A stretch of DNA of 64,000 nucleotides from Hyphomonadaceae bacterium (GCA_013001295.1 JABDMW010000028.1:124001-188000); one strand, 5' to 3'. Positions 28,864 to 38,790 are shown, numbered from the stretch's first letter. The notes: generated by a model not told the origin, from the sequence alone. Numbers and translations: made by a program.

Positions 28864-29238
28864 TTATACGCGTTTGGATACGGAAAGGACATTTCCGTCA
28901 GGATCTTTAAACCAAGCAATTTTAACACCGTCCGGCGTAGTCCAAATACCATCATCGTCCTGGTGCATGCCCGCAAATCTTTCAAACTCGACGCCTTTGT
29001 CTATAAGGGCTGCCATCGCTGTTGCGAGGTTATCAACTTGCCAATCCAAAACCGTCCAGGGGTGCGGTGTAAAAGACGGGACTTTGGATATGCGCAATTC
29101 GACACCGTTCAGTTCGAAAACAATGGCGTATGGGTTGTTATCGACCAGGCTCAACCCCAATGTATTTTGGTAAAACTCCTGACAGCGCTCTTCATTGGAC
29201 GTGGCCAGGAAGACCGAAACGGGGAATTTTCCGAACAT
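28864..29238 (-). CDS. VOC (glyoxalase/bleomycin resistance) family protein
   Basis: 124 residues with the beta-alpha-beta-beta-beta module repeat: FPVSVFLATSNEERCQEFYQNTLGLSLVDN at the start and a C-terminal WFKDPDGNVLSVS. Metal ligands could come from conserved E/H positions, but none of the classic glyoxalase I residues is sure. Substrate unknown. It is inserted between ftsH and folP, with 9-bp gaps on both sides, in an otherwise conserved ftsH-folP order. Confidence 0.88.
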   Translation of the reverse strand: MFGKFPVSVFLATSNEERCQEFYQNTLGLSLVDNNPYAIVFELNGVELRISKVPSFTPHPWTVLDWQVDNLATAMAALIDKGVEFERFAGMHQDDDGIWTTPDGVKIAWFKDPDGNVLSVSKRV

Positions 29239-29247
29239 TGAGTTTCC

Positions 29248-31194
29248 TTATGTGCCGGGTTGGGCGTCCCCGATCGGTTTCGGCTTCGGTTTCACCGTCG
29301 TTGGCACTGCGGAAAGACCTGGCTTTCCGCCATTGTCATCATCGAGATCCGGACGCTTTGGCTTGATATTGTCCTTCAACAAAGCTTTGATCTCTTCGCC
29401 GGACAATGTTTCATATTCCAACAGGGCTTCCGCGAGACGGGTCCAATCCTTTTTCTTCTTTTTAAGAACTGCGATCGCCGTTTCATGGGCTTCGGTCACA
29501 AACCGCTTGATCTCTTCTTCAATCAGGCTTGCAGTTTCAGGTGAAATCGCGGAACCACGGCCAATACCCGGCATAAAGCTGTCATGATCCGTGTTTTTAT
29601 AGGCGATCGGTCCAACTTTATCAGACAGACCCCATTCGGTAACCATGGCCCGCGCAATGCGCGTGACCTGCTCGATATCCGAGGCCGCACCTGACGTCAC
29701 ATTGTCATAGCCGAATTTCAACTCTTCCGCAGCACGGCCACCCATGGCCATGGCCATACGTGCGATCATTTCCTGACGTGATTGCGAGATCTGATCGCGC
29801 TCGGGCAGGTACTGGACCATGCCCAACGCCCGACCCCGGGGAATAATCGTCGCCTTATGGATCGGCAGACTTCCTGGCATATTGAGACCAACGACAGCAT
29901 GGCCCGCTTCATGATAGGCGGTATTCGCACGTTCCTGATCGGTCATTGACAGCGACCGGCGCTCAGCTCCCATTAGAACTTTGTCGCGTGCGTCCTCGAA
30001 TTCACGCATCGTCACTTTTCGCTTATTGCGGCGCGCCGCCAAAAGCGCCGCTTCATTGACCAGATTGGCCAGGTCCGCACCCGAGAACCCGGGAGTCCCG
30101 CGCGCGATATATTTGGTGTCGACTTCTTTGGAGTTCGGGATCTTCTTCATATGAACCTGGAGAATTTTCTCGCGTCCGAGAATATCAGGAAGCGGCACTT
30201 CGATTTGGCGGTCAAACCGGCCTGGACGCAGTAGAGCTTTATCGAGCACGTCCGGACGGTTGGTCGCTGCGATAATAATAATCCCGTCATTGCCATCAAA
30301 CCCGTCCATTTCGACCAGAAGCTGGTTCAAGGTCTGTTCGCGCTCTTCGTGTCCGCCTGACGTCCCGACACCCCGGTGACGACCAACCGCATCGATCTCA
30401 TCAATAAAGATGATACATGGCGCGTTTTTCTTGGCCTGTTCGAACATGTCGCGGACACGGCTGGCACCGACACCGACAAACATTTCAACGAAATCCGAAC
30501 CTGAGATCGTGAAGAAGGGTACGTCGGCTTCGCCGGCAACGGCACGGGCCAACAGGGTTTTACCGGTTCCGGGAGGACCTACAAGGAGCGCTCCCTTGGG
30601 AATTTTCGCGCCCAGACGCTGGAACTTTGTTGGATCTTGTAAAAACTCGACAACTTCCTGTAAATCTTCTTTGGCGTTTTCGACGCCCGCCACATCATCA
30701 AATGTAACTTTGCCTTCGGCCTCGGTTAGCATTTTAGCGCGGGATTTCCCGAAGCTCATGGCGCCGCCTTTGCCTGACCCTTGCATGGAGCGCATGAACC
30801 AGATGGCGATACCGATAAACAAAATGAACGGTAATATATTCAAAAGGATATTGGCGAGGAGGCTATTGCCCTTCGGCTCCGTTACAGAAACCTCGACATT
30901 GTGCGCCCGCAAACGTTCGACAAGCTCGCTATCTTCACCGATCGCGATCGTTTTGACAGTTTTGCCATTGATATCTTCACCAACAATCTCGGTTGTTTTG
31001 AAATCGATCGTATCGACAACGACGGACTTGATCTGATTGTTATCAACGGAATCAAGGAACACCGACAATGGAACTTCTTCGCTTTGTGCCGGCTGGAGGG
31101 AATTTTGCGATACAGAAATCATCATAACAAACATGGTTATGATCAGCGCCCAAAGAGCGAAATTACGCATTTGCATTTGATTATCTTTCTTCAT
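29248..31194 (-). CDS. ftsH: ATP-dependent zinc metalloprotease FtsH
   Basis: 648 residues. Two N-terminal transmembrane helices flank a periplasmic domain (about residues 8-120). The AAA core has Walker A GPPGTGKT (about residues 205-212), Walker [10 protein letters not shown] and the SRH motif. The zinc site HEAGH follows, then the [11 protein letters not shown] region. It degrades membrane and short-lived regulatory proteins. C-terminal residues are Pro/Lys rich. It sits in the conserved tilS-ftsH-folP order, with tilS upstream after a 108-base gap. ftsH is usually heat-regulated, but I do not assign a heat-shock promoter. Confidence 0.98.
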   Translation of the reverse strand: MKKDNQMQMRNFALWALIITMFVMMISVSQNSLQPAQSEEVPLSVFLDSVDNNQIKSVVVDTIDFKTTEIVGEDINGKTVKTIAIGEDSELVERLRAHNVEVSVTEPKGNSLLANILLNILPFILFIGIAIWFMRSMQGSGKGGAMSFGKSRAKMLTEAEGKVTFDDVAGVENAKEDLQEVVEFLQDPTKFQRLGAKIPKGALLVGPPGTGKTLLARAVAGEADVPFFTISGSDFVEMFVGVGASRVRDMFEQAKKNAPCIIFIDEIDAVGRHRGVGTSGGHEEREQTLNQLLVEMDGFDGNDGIIIIAATNRPDVLDKALLRPGRFDRQIEVPLPDILGREKILQVHMKKIPNSKEVDTKYIARGTPGFSGADLANLVNEAALLAARRNKRKVTMREFEDARDKVLMGAERRSLSMTDQERANTAYHEAGHAVVGLNMPGSLPIHKATIIPRGRALGMVQYLPERDQISQSRQEMIARMAMAMGGRAAEELKFGYDNVTSGAASDIEQVTRIARAMVTEWGLSDKVGPIAYKNTDHDSFMPGIGRGSAISPETASLIEEEIKRFVTEAHETAIAVLKKKKKDWTRLAEALLEYETLSGEEIKALLKDNIKPKRPDLDDDNGGKPGLSAVPTTVKPKPKPIGDAQPGT

Positions 31195-31302
31195 ATGACC
31201 CGTTCGACTCCGAGCTTTGATTTACGAACCTACTATATATGTACGCAAACGCCAAAGGTTAAGACCAGTTGGTGAGAAAATACCGGACTTTTTTTCTACC
31301 TA

Positions 31303-32595
31303 TCATTTCGGGCTTAAAAAGCCGTTTAACCGCTCTGAAATCAAGGATTGCGCTTGAAAATCAGGGCTCTTGTCGATGAATGGAATATTTACGTGCTCGT
31401 CGCCTACGCAAAACACAGGAATGGTTTTGCGTGCAGATAGCGGAATAGCTTTCAAAGCCTTTTTCGTATCTTTGTCGGGTCGGTGTTCACATGCTCCCAG
31501 AGCGCGAACGGTGATATCGGGTTGCGTAGTTTCCAGTTGAAAGCGCCCGTCCCAAACCGCCGGCTCATTCGGCTTTAATTTTAAGGGGTCAAGTGGCGGC
31601 TTTTGATGGCGCCCGAGAACCATTCCCGCGTCCCTGACGATGAGCAATCCTTTTTCGCGCGAGAGCAACCGTGCGCCGCCAAGCGTCATGCCCGCGGTAA
31701 ATCCCGCTTTCAATGACCGAATATGCTGGTGTAAGCGATCGCGCGGCGGAAACCCGGAACTGCCACTAATGCAGGGGATCAAAAGCCGCAATACATCCAA
31801 TGTCTCTTCTTGATCCTGTGCCAGTCCTTCAGGCGTAAGCCAGGCACCGCCCCAGCCATATATGTCGACATGTGCTGTCAGAAATTCGCGTATCCGGTCG
31901 TTTTCGGCCACGAGTTTGTCCTGCGCTTGTTGCTGTATGTCTATTGTCGTATCAATCAAAGACGCATCATCCTTAAGGTCCTGACGGGTTCTAATTCTTT
32001 CATGCCCGAGATGCTCATTCATCGGATCATCGATGTAGTCGAGCCCCTTTTGTTGATTGTAGGTTCTCAAGTCTTCGCGAGATTCGTTTAATAACGGGCG
32101 TAATACACTGATACCGCGCAATTGTGGCCAAATTGGTGCACGGGTATGGGTTTGTATGCCAGCCAGTCCGCGCCAACCGCTATTTTTGCGGTGACGCATA
32201 AGAACGGTTTCCAATTGATCACCCCGATTGTGTCCAACGAACAATTTCGTAATACCGAAACGTCGGCAGGATTCGCCCATCAAACCGTATCTGGCAATCC
32301 GCGCTTTTTCCTGAACGCCAGTGGTCGGGTTGTCATGAATCCACTTTAAAATTAAAGGCCGCGCACCCATTTCCTTGGCACGGTCAGCAGCCAGTTTGGC
32401 CTCAACGCCGGAGCCTCTGCGCAATTTATGATCCACAATAAATGCGTAAACGTCTCGAGCTTGGCCTTTTTCGGCGTCAATCAGTAAATGCAAAAGCGCT
32501 GTGCTATCGCCTCCTCCAGAAAAAGCAACGGCGAGCGGATCATTCCCTTCGCCGGCTAATTGTTTGAGATGATGTTTAAGCTCGTCGCTTAGCAT
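31303..32595 (-). CDS. tilS: tRNA(Ile)-lysidine synthase
   Basis: 430 residues from the ATG at 32595; the open frame runs 30 codons upstream but this lies within ybgF. TilS makes lysidine at C34 of the minor tRNA-Ile. The PP-loop motif AVAFSGGGDSTALLHL is exact, and VGHNRGDQLETVLMRHRKNSGWRGLAGI marks the active site region. The start codon sits inside ybgF (7-base overlap, ATGC-TAA), so translation is coupled. Cytoplasmic. Its C-terminal domain is somewhat divergent but present. Confidence 0.95.
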   Translation of the reverse strand: MLSDELKHHLKQLAGEGNDPLAVAFSGGGDSTALLHLLIDAEKGQARDVYAFIVDHKLRRGSGVEAKLAADRAKEMGARPLILKWIHDNPTTGVQEKARIARYGLMGESCRRFGITKLFVGHNRGDQLETVLMRHRKNSGWRGLAGIQTHTRAPIWPQLRGISVLRPLLNESREDLRTYNQQKGLDYIDDPMNEHLGHERIRTRQDLKDDASLIDTTIDIQQQAQDKLVAENDRIREFLTAHVDIYGWGGAWLTPEGLAQDQEETLDVLRLLIPCISGSSGFPPRDRLHQHIRSLKAGFTAGMTLGGARLLSREKGLLIVRDAGMVLGRHQKPPLDPLKLKPNEPAVWDGRFQLETTQPDITVRALGACEHRPDKDTKKALKAIPLSARKTIPVFCVGDEHVNIPFIDKSPDFQAQSLISERLNGFLSPK

Positions 32596-33500
32596 CCGCT
32601 GCGGGTGGATTCGACTCGGGCTTTCTCCCGCACATCCGGATTTGCATTCGGATATTGAGTTGGAAAACTCGCTAAGGTCTGGCATGCCATCGGCGTGTTT
32701 CCGAGTGCTCTGGCCGTGCCCGCAAGGCGGATCATGGCTTCAGGCGCATATGTCCCGTTTGGCGCAGCGCGCATCGATGCGATATACGCGTCCGCTGCAT
32801 CAGCATATCCGCCTTTGGCATAATAGGTCTCGCCCAGAAAGAACTGCACGTCCCCAATATTAGCGGCATTTGGGTTGAGCTCTATATATTGCTTGAAAGC
32901 GGTTTGAGATCCCGTAAAATCGCCTTGGTTGAGCTTGTCCAATCCAACTTGCGCCAATTGCGACATATCATTGGTTTCAGCGCTCGACGATGGACCATTC
33001 AAGATCACAGGTGGCGGGGGAATTGATGAACCATCGGCATACACGCCGCCGCCCATCACACCACCGCCTGTCACCGGACCGCTCTCTCCACCATATGTGA
33101 TGGAACCGGTCGATGGATTGACCTGAGTCCCCGATTGCGACGTCGGCGAGCCTGCAACGATTTCAACGGCTTTGAGATGAAGACGCATATCTTCAGCCAG
33201 CGATTGAAGCGTCGCGATTTCAGCGGCCAGCGTTTTTACTTCCGTTTGCAGCGTGTCGCGTTCGTACTGCAATCGTTCAACTTCGCCCGTTAAAGATCGT
33301 TGCGAAGCTTCCAAAGCGTCCATGCGTTGCATCAGGCGCTCCGCAGCAGGATCACCTGTCAACATGCGGTTCTCCAAAGCGGATAGCCGTTGCGACAGTG
33401 CAAAATTTTGTGCGGCCAGTTCTTTTTTACTTTGAGCCTGAGCTGGCATTGCAACAATAAGCGAGGCCAGAAAAAGGAAAATAAAGGGTCGTAAGCGCAT
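32589..33500 (-). CDS. ybgF: Tol-Pal system protein YbgF/CpoB
   Basis: 303 residues. Signal peptide ends at AMPAQAQ. Next is a coiled-coil region (residues about 25-110, heptads with LxxLExRM, VERLQYERDTL), then a Gly/Ser linker and a C-terminal TPR domain (about residues 185-300) with NQGDFTGSQTAFKQYIE, GDVQFFLGETYYAKGGYADA and PEAMIRLAGTARALGNT. It coordinates Tol-Pal with peptidoglycan synthesis (PBP1B). Periplasmic. Last gene of the tol-pal cluster, followed by overlapping tilS. Confidence 0.95.
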   Translation of the reverse strand: MRLRPFIFLFLASLIVAMPAQAQSKKELAAQNFALSQRLSALENRMLTGDPAAERLMQRMDALEASQRSLTGEVERLQYERDTLQTEVKTLAAEIATLQSLAEDMRLHLKAVEIVAGSPTSQSGTQVNPSTGSITYGGESGPVTGGGVMGGGVYADGSSIPPPPVILNGPSSSAETNDMSQLAQVGLDKLNQGDFTGSQTAFKQYIELNPNAANIGDVQFFLGETYYAKGGYADAADAYIASMRAAPNGTYAPEAMIRLAGTARALGNTPMACQTLASFPTQYPNANPDVREKARVESTRSGC

Positions 33501-33608
33501 AGGTCATCCATCAATAAAAAGCCGCCATAGTGGGGTCTTGAGACCCGACTATAGCGGCGAAAATATGGCGTGTATTGTTAAAGTGCAGTTAAGAATCTAA
33601 ACGAAATC

Positions 33609-34181
33609 TTAACTACGTGTGTTGCCACCAACCATCACAGAAGAATGCGCATTACGATTGAGCGCCCAGGCTGCTTCATTTGACTCACCTGCGATCGGAC
33701 GTTCCTTGCCATAGGATACTGTTGTAATCCGGCTTGGGTTAACACCCTGGCTCACAAGGAAGGCTTTAACCGCGTCGGCACGTCTGGCGCCAAGCGCAAG
33801 GTTGTACTCGCGGGTGCCGCGCTCATCGCAATTGCCACCGACAACCACGATTGCCTGACCATACTGATTTAACCATTCGGACTGCTTGCGTAATACATCA
33901 CGCGCCTGACTGGACAAATCGTAGCGATCATATCCGAAATAAACGCGGTCATCGCCTGACACATATTTGAAATGTTCCGCGGTTCCCGGCGGTGGACCAG
34001 TGTAAACTTCTTGAACAACAGGAGGCGCCTGCACAACGGGTTCAGGTGCTGGCTCAACGACAGGCGGCGGGAGTTCTTGCTGAACCGGCTCGGTCTCCAC
34101 AACCTCCTCGACTTCCGGTGTGCTGGCACATGCCGACAATGTCAGCGCTATCGACCCCAATAATATATATCTTGTTTTCAT
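33609..34181 (-). CDS. pal: Peptidoglycan-associated lipoprotein Pal
   Basis: 190 residues. Lipobox LSACAS, a Pro/Glu/Val-rich linker (residues about 22-65, VVEPAPEPVV), then an OmpA-like domain with YFGYDRYDLSSQARDVLRK and GNCDERGTREYNLALGARRADAVKAFL. The last is the classic peptidoglycan-binding signature (D and R for diaminopimelate). Anchors the outer membrane to the wall with TolB. Between tolB and ybgF in the standard order. A TTGACA box lies 80 bases upstream. Confidence 0.98.
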   Translation of the reverse strand: MKTRYILLGSIALTLSACASTPEVEEVVETEPVQQELPPPVVEPAPEPVVQAPPVVQEVYTGPPPGTAEHFKYVSGDDRVYFGYDRYDLSSQARDVLRKQSEWLNQYGQAIVVVGGNCDERGTREYNLALGARRADAVKAFLVSQGVNPSRITTVSYGKERPIAGESNEAAWALNRNAHSSVMVGGNTRS

Positions 34182-34234
34182 AATGCCTGTCTCCTTATCC
34201 CGACTATTTATTCTTCTTCGTTGTGTTTTATTAG

Positions 34235-34266
34235 AATTAAGCTAACGCGCCGTTGACCCCTGTCAA
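34235..34266 (-). promoter_or_regulatory. Possible promoter before pal
   Basis: On the minus strand a perfect TTGACA (34261-34266) is followed after 17-20 bases by an AT-rich stretch near 34235-34243 that could serve as a -10 region. The same place is a palindrome TTGAC-CCCT-GTCAA (34253-34266), which might also be an operator. The pal gap of 188 bases makes an own promoter likely, but it is unproven. Confidence 0.35.
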
Positions 34267-34369
34267 GTTTCCAAATTTTCAGGTTGGCTGATGCAAACTG
34301 TATGAGCAATCTTGTCTAAAATAGGGCGTCCTTTATTATAACTCCGTCATCTTTCCTCAAGTCATATTG

Positions 34370-35707
34370 TTACGGCAACAAAGGCGACCAGGCTGGATCT
34401 GATGCAGCGCCTGACGTTGGTACCTTGAGAAGATTTTGACCGTTTAAATCAATCGACCAGATTGAAGACCGGCCATTGGCGCCGCGACCTTCCCTTGAAA
34501 ATAAAATTACGCGACCATTGGGTGCCCAGGTCGGGCCCTCATTCATATACGAACTGTCGAGAATACGTTCCCCTTTTCCGTCCGCTGCTCCCATGACACC
34601 AATATGGAATTGCCCGTTCAGGCTTTTGGTGAAAGCAATAAGATCGCCGCGCGGTGACCAGACCGGTGTCGTATACCGGCCGTCCCCGAAGCTTAAGCGT
34701 TTCACATTGCTACCGTTCGCATTCATTGTATATAATTGAGGTGATCCTCCCCGGTCTGAGTTAAATACGATTTTCCTGCCATCAGGCGAGAAACTCGGTG
34801 AGGTATCAATTGATGGATCTGTTGTCAGCCTTTGCGTCGAACGGGACTTCAAATCCATAACATATATGTCGCTATTGCCGCCCTTCGACATCGAAAAGAT
34901 CAATTTCGTTCCGTTGGGTGAAAACCGCGGTGCCATGGTGAGGTTGGGAAAATTCCCCAATATTTCTCTGCGCCCGGTCTCAATGTCCAAGAGATAAACC
35001 TGAGATCGGCCGGTTTCCCAAGATAAGTAGGTAACCGTCTGTGTGGATGGTGAGAAACGGGGCGTCAGAACGAGGTCGGCTCCGCCCAACAAGAATTGCG
35101 GATTGGCTCCATCCTGATCCATAATAGCAAGACGTTTTTTGCGGTTCACTTTGTTGCCGCTCTCGGAAATATAGACGATGCGGCTGTCAAAATACCCGGA
35201 CTCGCCCGTCAATCGTTTGTAAATGGAATCTGAAACTTTGTGCGCGATGCGGCGCCAATTGTCGGGCGTGGTTGCAAAACGGAGACCATCCAATTGTTCG
35301 CCACCGTAAATGTCCCAAAGCCGAAATTCGACGCGGAGACGGTTTTCGCTTTCGCGCACAATACGACCAGATACAAGCGCTTTCGCTTTGATCAAGCGCC
35401 AGTCAGCGAATTTTGGCTGATAATTTATGTCTGTTTGCTTTTCAATATAAGAGGCCGGATCCAACACAGCGAATAGCCCCGAGCGCTCCAGATCATCGCG
35501 AATGACTTTAGCCATATCCTTAGAGATTTGTGCGGTCTCCGGATGCGCATTGAGAAAGTCGGGGATGGCTATGGGTGTTGGATTGGTATGCCCTCTGGTG
35601 ATGTCGACTTCAAGCTGCGCTTGCGCCGGCATGCTCATACTGACACTCATGAACAACCCGATTACGAGGGAAAGAATGTAGACAGAAATTGATCTGCGAA
35701 ACAGCAT
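34370..35707 (-). CDS. tolB: Tol-Pal system protein TolB
   Basis: 445 residues from the ATG at 35707, preceded by GAGAG. Signal peptide ends at SMPAQAQ. The N-terminal alpha/beta domain (about residues 30-175) binds TolA/Pal partners, and the C-terminal six-bladed beta-propeller has repeats like DIYVMDLKSRSTQRLTTDPSIDTSPSFSPDGRKIVFNSDRGG. Periplasmic. tolA ends 2 bases before, in the canonical tolQ-tolR-tolA-tolB order. Confidence 0.97.
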   Translation of the reverse strand: MLFRRSISVYILSLVIGLFMSVSMSMPAQAQLEVDITRGHTNPTPIAIPDFLNAHPETAQISKDMAKVIRDDLERSGLFAVLDPASYIEKQTDINYQPKFADWRLIKAKALVSGRIVRESENRLRVEFRLWDIYGGEQLDGLRFATTPDNWRRIAHKVSDSIYKRLTGESGYFDSRIVYISESGNKVNRKKRLAIMDQDGANPQFLLGGADLVLTPRFSPSTQTVTYLSWETGRSQVYLLDIETGRREILGNFPNLTMAPRFSPNGTKLIFSMSKGGNSDIYVMDLKSRSTQRLTTDPSIDTSPSFSPDGRKIVFNSDRGGSPQLYTMNANGSNVKRLSFGDGRYTTPVWSPRGDLIAFTKSLNGQFHIGVMGAADGKGERILDSSYMNEGPTWAPNGRVILFSREGRGANGRSSIWSIDLNGQNLLKVPTSGAASDPAWSPLLP

Positions 35708-35709
35708 AT

Positions 35710-36453
35710 TTAACTCTCGTCGGTTGGTTGAAAATTCAGAATTAAAGTCTTCCACGTATTATAAGCAGTTTTCGGAAGTTTATCATAGGGTGCACATTCA
35801 TTTAGTGCAAAGATAACGTTATCCCGGGCCGCGCGCCATGAATTGTTTGACGATGCCAAAATTTGCATCTCGTTTAAAACCTTTAAATCCTTGATATCCC
35901 CATCCCGACTTAAATTGACCCTGACCTCGACACGAAGGCTTTGATAGTCTTTCGCACCGGTATCGACTTTATAACAATTCATCATTGTCGCTTGTAAATA
36001 CTGGATGGGATCAACCGTATTGCCATCCTGATTTCCAACACCCTGAACGGTCCGATCAGCGATCTCGCTTCCCAATACGGCCTGCCTATTGGCATCGGGA
36101 TTGTCTTTTCGGGCCTGGTCAACGGATTTTGAGAAGCTGTCGAGAAAATCATCCATCGATTGTGGCTCGGGCTCTACATTCGGCTCCTCGTCCGGCGGTT
36201 CGTCTGCCAGTAATTCCCCCTCAGGGCTTTCTGTTGGCACCTCAGCCGTTTCGATTTCCGGTTCGTCCTCAACAGGCTCCGGATCCGGTTTCTTCTGTGT
36301 CGGTTTGACATTGGTGATATCAGAGACAGTGACCAAATCGAGCGGAATGATCTCCACATCTCTTAGAGGTGACATGCTCGTATTCCATATCAGTAAACCA
36401 CCAAAGATAAAACCAAGATGCATAACCAGTGATATGGGGAGTCCAAATTTCAC
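35710..36453 (-). CDS. tolA: Cell envelope protein TolA
   Basis: 247 residues if the GTG at 36453 is used (KFGLPISLVMHLGF start); an ATG at 36516 would give 268 residues but lies inside tolR. One N-terminal membrane helix (about residues 5-27), then a long acidic Pro/Glu region (about residues 45-105, EPVEDEPEIET, DEPPDEEPNVEPEPQ) in place of the Lys/Ala helix of E. coli, then a C-terminal domain ending in YNTWKTLILNFQP, as in alphaproteobacterial TolA. Spans the periplasm and links TolQR to Pal/TolB. Start choice is uncertain. Confidence 0.9.
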   Translation of the reverse strand: MKFGLPISLVMHLGFIFGGLLIWNTSMSPLRDVEIIPLDLVTVSDITNVKPTQKKPDPEPVEDEPEIETAEVPTESPEGELLADEPPDEEPNVEPEPQSMDDFLDSFSKSVDQARKDNPDANRQAVLGSEIADRTVQGVGNQDGNTVDPIQYLQATMMNCYKVDTGAKDYQSLRVEVRVNLSRDGDIKDLKVLNEMQILASSNNSWRAARDNVIFALNECAPYDKLPKTAYNTWKTLILNFQPTDES

Positions 36454-36463
36454 ACCAAAGGGC

Positions 36464-36898
36464 CTATTTCGATATCGGATCCGTGACCAATCCAATATTG
36501 GTGAAGCCGGCCGCATTGACCGCCGCCATAACCTTCATGACCGGCCCGTAATTGCCGTTTTCGTCGCCGCGCAGATAAATGCGTTCTTCATATCCGTTCT
36601 TGGAGATCGCAACCAGTTTAGGCGTTAATTCCTCGAGTGTGATTTCGGTTTCCTGCAAATAGATCAACCCGTCTTTGTCGACAGAGATGGTGATCGGTTC
36701 TTGCGGCGACGGCAGGGATTTGGCGTCGGTCTTCGGCAATTCAATCGGCACACCGACCGAAAGTAAGGGTGCGGCAATCATGAACACGATCAGCAAAACC
36801 AACATCACATCAACCAATGGCGTGACATTAATGCGCGAGTTCAGCTCGCGGCGCCGGCGACGGCCGCGGTGAGAGCGTCCATATCGCGCCGAGCTCAT
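36464..36898 (-). CDS. tolR: Biopolymer transport protein TolR
   Basis: 144 residues. One transmembrane helix (about residues 26-48, PLVDVMLVLLIVFMIAAPLL) with the conserved aspartate that couples proton flow, and a periplasmic ExbD-like domain. The basic N-terminus (HRGRRRRRELNSRINV) stays in the cytoplasm. tolQ ends immediately before (TAG then ATG). The gene partly overlaps the longer reading of tolA. Confidence 0.97.
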   Translation of the reverse strand: MSSARYGRSHRGRRRRRELNSRINVTPLVDVMLVLLIVFMIAAPLLSVGVPIELPKTDAKSLPSPQEPITISVDKDGLIYLQETEITLEELTPKLVAISKNGYEERIYLRGDENGNYGPVMKVMAAVNAAGFTNIGLVTDPISK

Positions 36899-37639
36899 CT
36901 ACTTCGCCTTCCCGATTTTACGCGACAGTATGGCTGACAATTCATCGGTATAGCCATCAAGGCGTCCGGCATACCGGTCTAGATCAGACGTATACTTGTT
37001 GTAAAACACGGTAGCCGGGATCGCGGCGACCAGCCCGAGCGCAGTCGCGAACAGGGCTTCAGCGATACCGGGGGCCACAACGGCCAAATTTGTGTTTTGT
37101 GTCAGGGCAATCGCGCGGAAGGAATTCATGATTCCCCACACCGTTCCGAACAGGCCAATAAAGACGGATGCCGAACCGATTGTCGCCAACACGGTCATGC
37201 CCCGCTCGGCCTTTGTCAATTCCCGGTTGACGATCAGGCCCATGACCCGATCAACCCGTTCGCGCGCACCTGCGATCTCGCTGTCAGTAAAAATTCCCGC
37301 TGTGCGGCTTTCATTCCATTCGCGCATGGCGGCCGTGAACACCCGCGCCATCGGATCACGAACATCGCCTTTTAAGCCCTCTGAGAGTTCATCAAGCGTC
37401 CGTCCGGACCAGAAGGTTTCTTCAAAATTGTCGGCGCGCTTTTTAAGCAGATGAAAATTGATGCCTTTGTCGATAATTATGGCCCACGACCAGATCGATG
37501 CCAGCGCCAAGCCGATCATCACCACTTTGACGACAATATCGGCGCGCATAAAAAGCGAACTATAGGAAAAATCAGTTGGTTCAAGAGCGCCAACATTGGC
37601 AACCAACATCAAATCCTGAGCTAAAATGATAAGACTCAT
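36899..37639 (-). CDS. tolQ: Biopolymer transport protein TolQ
   Basis: 246 residues, three transmembrane segments (about residues 32-55, 145-165, 185-210). FIGLFGTVWGIMNSFRAI and VAPGIAEALFATALGLVAAIPATVFYN are the MotA/ExbB signature. With TolR it forms the proton-driven inner-membrane motor of the Tol-Pal system. Opens the tol operon. In the usual order ybgC precedes tolQ, but here a lipoprotein gene on the plus strand stands in between. Confidence 0.97.
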   Translation of the reverse strand: MSLIILAQDLMLVANVGALEPTDFSYSSLFMRADIVVKVVMIGLALASIWSWAIIIDKGINFHLLKKRADNFEETFWSGRTLDELSEGLKGDVRDPMARVFTAAMREWNESRTAGIFTDSEIAGARERVDRVMGLIVNRELTKAERGMTVLATIGSASVFIGLFGTVWGIMNSFRAIALTQNTNLAVVAPGIAEALFATALGLVAAIPATVFYNKYTSDLDRYAGRLDGYTDELSAILSRKIGKAK

Positions 37640-37914
37640 TGGCGTTCATCTCCTGATTTGGCCGTTGTTTCGTTTGTTTAGGGCGAAATAATGGCAGGTG
37701 CCCAATTAATAGACGGTAATAAAACAGTGTAGGTCAACAGTTGTGAAACACAATATTAACCAGAGTATTAAGACTAAAATGTATAAATATTCATGTTTAT
37801 CGCGCGGCATTACTGAAAATATATAAAATACGTGTCGGAATTGCCCTATTTTTGACCAAGTATTTGACTGTAAAGTGCCTGCAACAAGAATCACATCCGC
37901 GGAAAGGCGAGACC

Positions 37915-38334
37915 ATGAAAACCCAAATATCTTATGTGACCAAAGCCATTATCATTGGCCTTCCTTTGCTGGTTTTGAGCGCTTGTGCCTCAACACCTGA
38001 TGAACCGGAAATCGTGGAGATAACGCCGGAACCGATCCAACAAGGGTGCTACCCGATCGCCAGCCTCGAAAAAGTCGTCATCCCGGAAGAAACAAAAACC
38101 GTGTACGGCTCCACCATTATCGAGAGCCCGTCAGAATTCGTCACCGATCCGCAGACCGGCGAAACCATCGAAATCAAAAAACCACCGGTCGAAGAAATGC
38201 AGGAATACACCGTCGTCACAAAAGAAGCCGAAATCATCTATCAAACGCCTGAAGGCGAAGTCGTGACCGACATATGCGAACTGTATGAGAATACCGAGGA
38301 AATGATTGAACCTGCTCCGGCGCCGACGGAGTAA
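37915..38334 (+). CDS. Small lipoprotein of unknown function between ybgC and tolQ
   Basis: 139 residues from the ATG at 37915, preceded by GGAAAGG; the open frame extends upstream but lacks a ribosome site. N-terminal signal IGLPLLVLSACAS gives a clear lipobox. The mature part has two Glu/Pro-rich low-complexity segments and repeated T-V-x-x-x-x motifs (KVVIPEETKTVYGST, EYTVVTKEAEIIYQTPEGE). No domain is recognised. It is transcribed against the tol operon, divergent from tolQ and convergent with ybgC, and sits exactly in the gap where alphaproteobacterial genomes keep ybgC next to tolQ. Confidence 0.65.
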   Translation: MKTQISYVTKAIIIGLPLLVLSACASTPDEPEIVEITPEPIQQGCYPIASLEKVVIPEETKTVYGSTIIESPSEFVTDPQTGETIEIKKPPVEEMQEYTVVTKEAEIIYQTPEGEVVTDICELYENTEEMIEPAPAPTE

Positions 38335-38790
38335 CTACTCCCTCAAAAAATAAGGACTTAAGTACTCGATCATCTGTTTTGTCGGGCGCTTGGGGCGACC
38401 GGTGAGGTCGATGCAGGCCGCTTCGCTTTTGGCAGTGACCAGCAATTCGCCGTCGCGGCGGATTTCCTGGGTCACCCACAGGCGGGGGCCTTTATAGTTA
38501 TCGTATGAGGTCATAACGAGCAGCGCATCGTCGATACGGGCCGGTTTTTTATACTCGACTTCAATTTTGCGAATAACAAAGCCGAGTGGTGTTTCCGCTT
38601 CCAGAAGTTCCGAATGGGATATCCCGGCGAGACGAAAGAAGGATGAGCGGGCGCGCTCGAAGAATTTCAGATAATTGGCGTAATAGACGACATTGGTGAA
38701 ATCCGTATCTTCGTAAAAAACACGCAGCGGATAATAATGCAGTCGGCCTTCAAAATAGCCGATTTCCGGCTCGTCCCGTTTATCCATCAT
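38335..38790 (-). CDS. ybgC: Acyl-CoA thioesterase YbgC (Tol-Pal-associated)
   Basis: 151 residues, hotdog fold. The signature [23 protein letters not shown] contains the catalytic aspartate and the long helix. YbgC is a 4HB-type thioesterase linked to phospholipid metabolism at the Tol-Pal system. Overlaps the end of ruvB by 11 bases at its 5' end and is followed, head-on, by the small lipoprotein gene. Confidence 0.95.
   Translation of the reverse strand: MMDKRDEPEIGYFEGRLHYYPLRVFYEDTDFTNVVYYANYLKFFERARSSFFRLAGISHSELLEAETPLGFVIRKIEVEYKKPARIDDALLVMTSYDNYKGPRLWVTQEIRRDGELLVTAKSEAACIDLTGRPKRPTKQMIEYLSPYFLRE

Noticed and set aside
28408-29241. A 277-codon plus-strand frame across folP and the VOC gene
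   Set aside because: Antisense to two well-recognised genes and without protein-family features.
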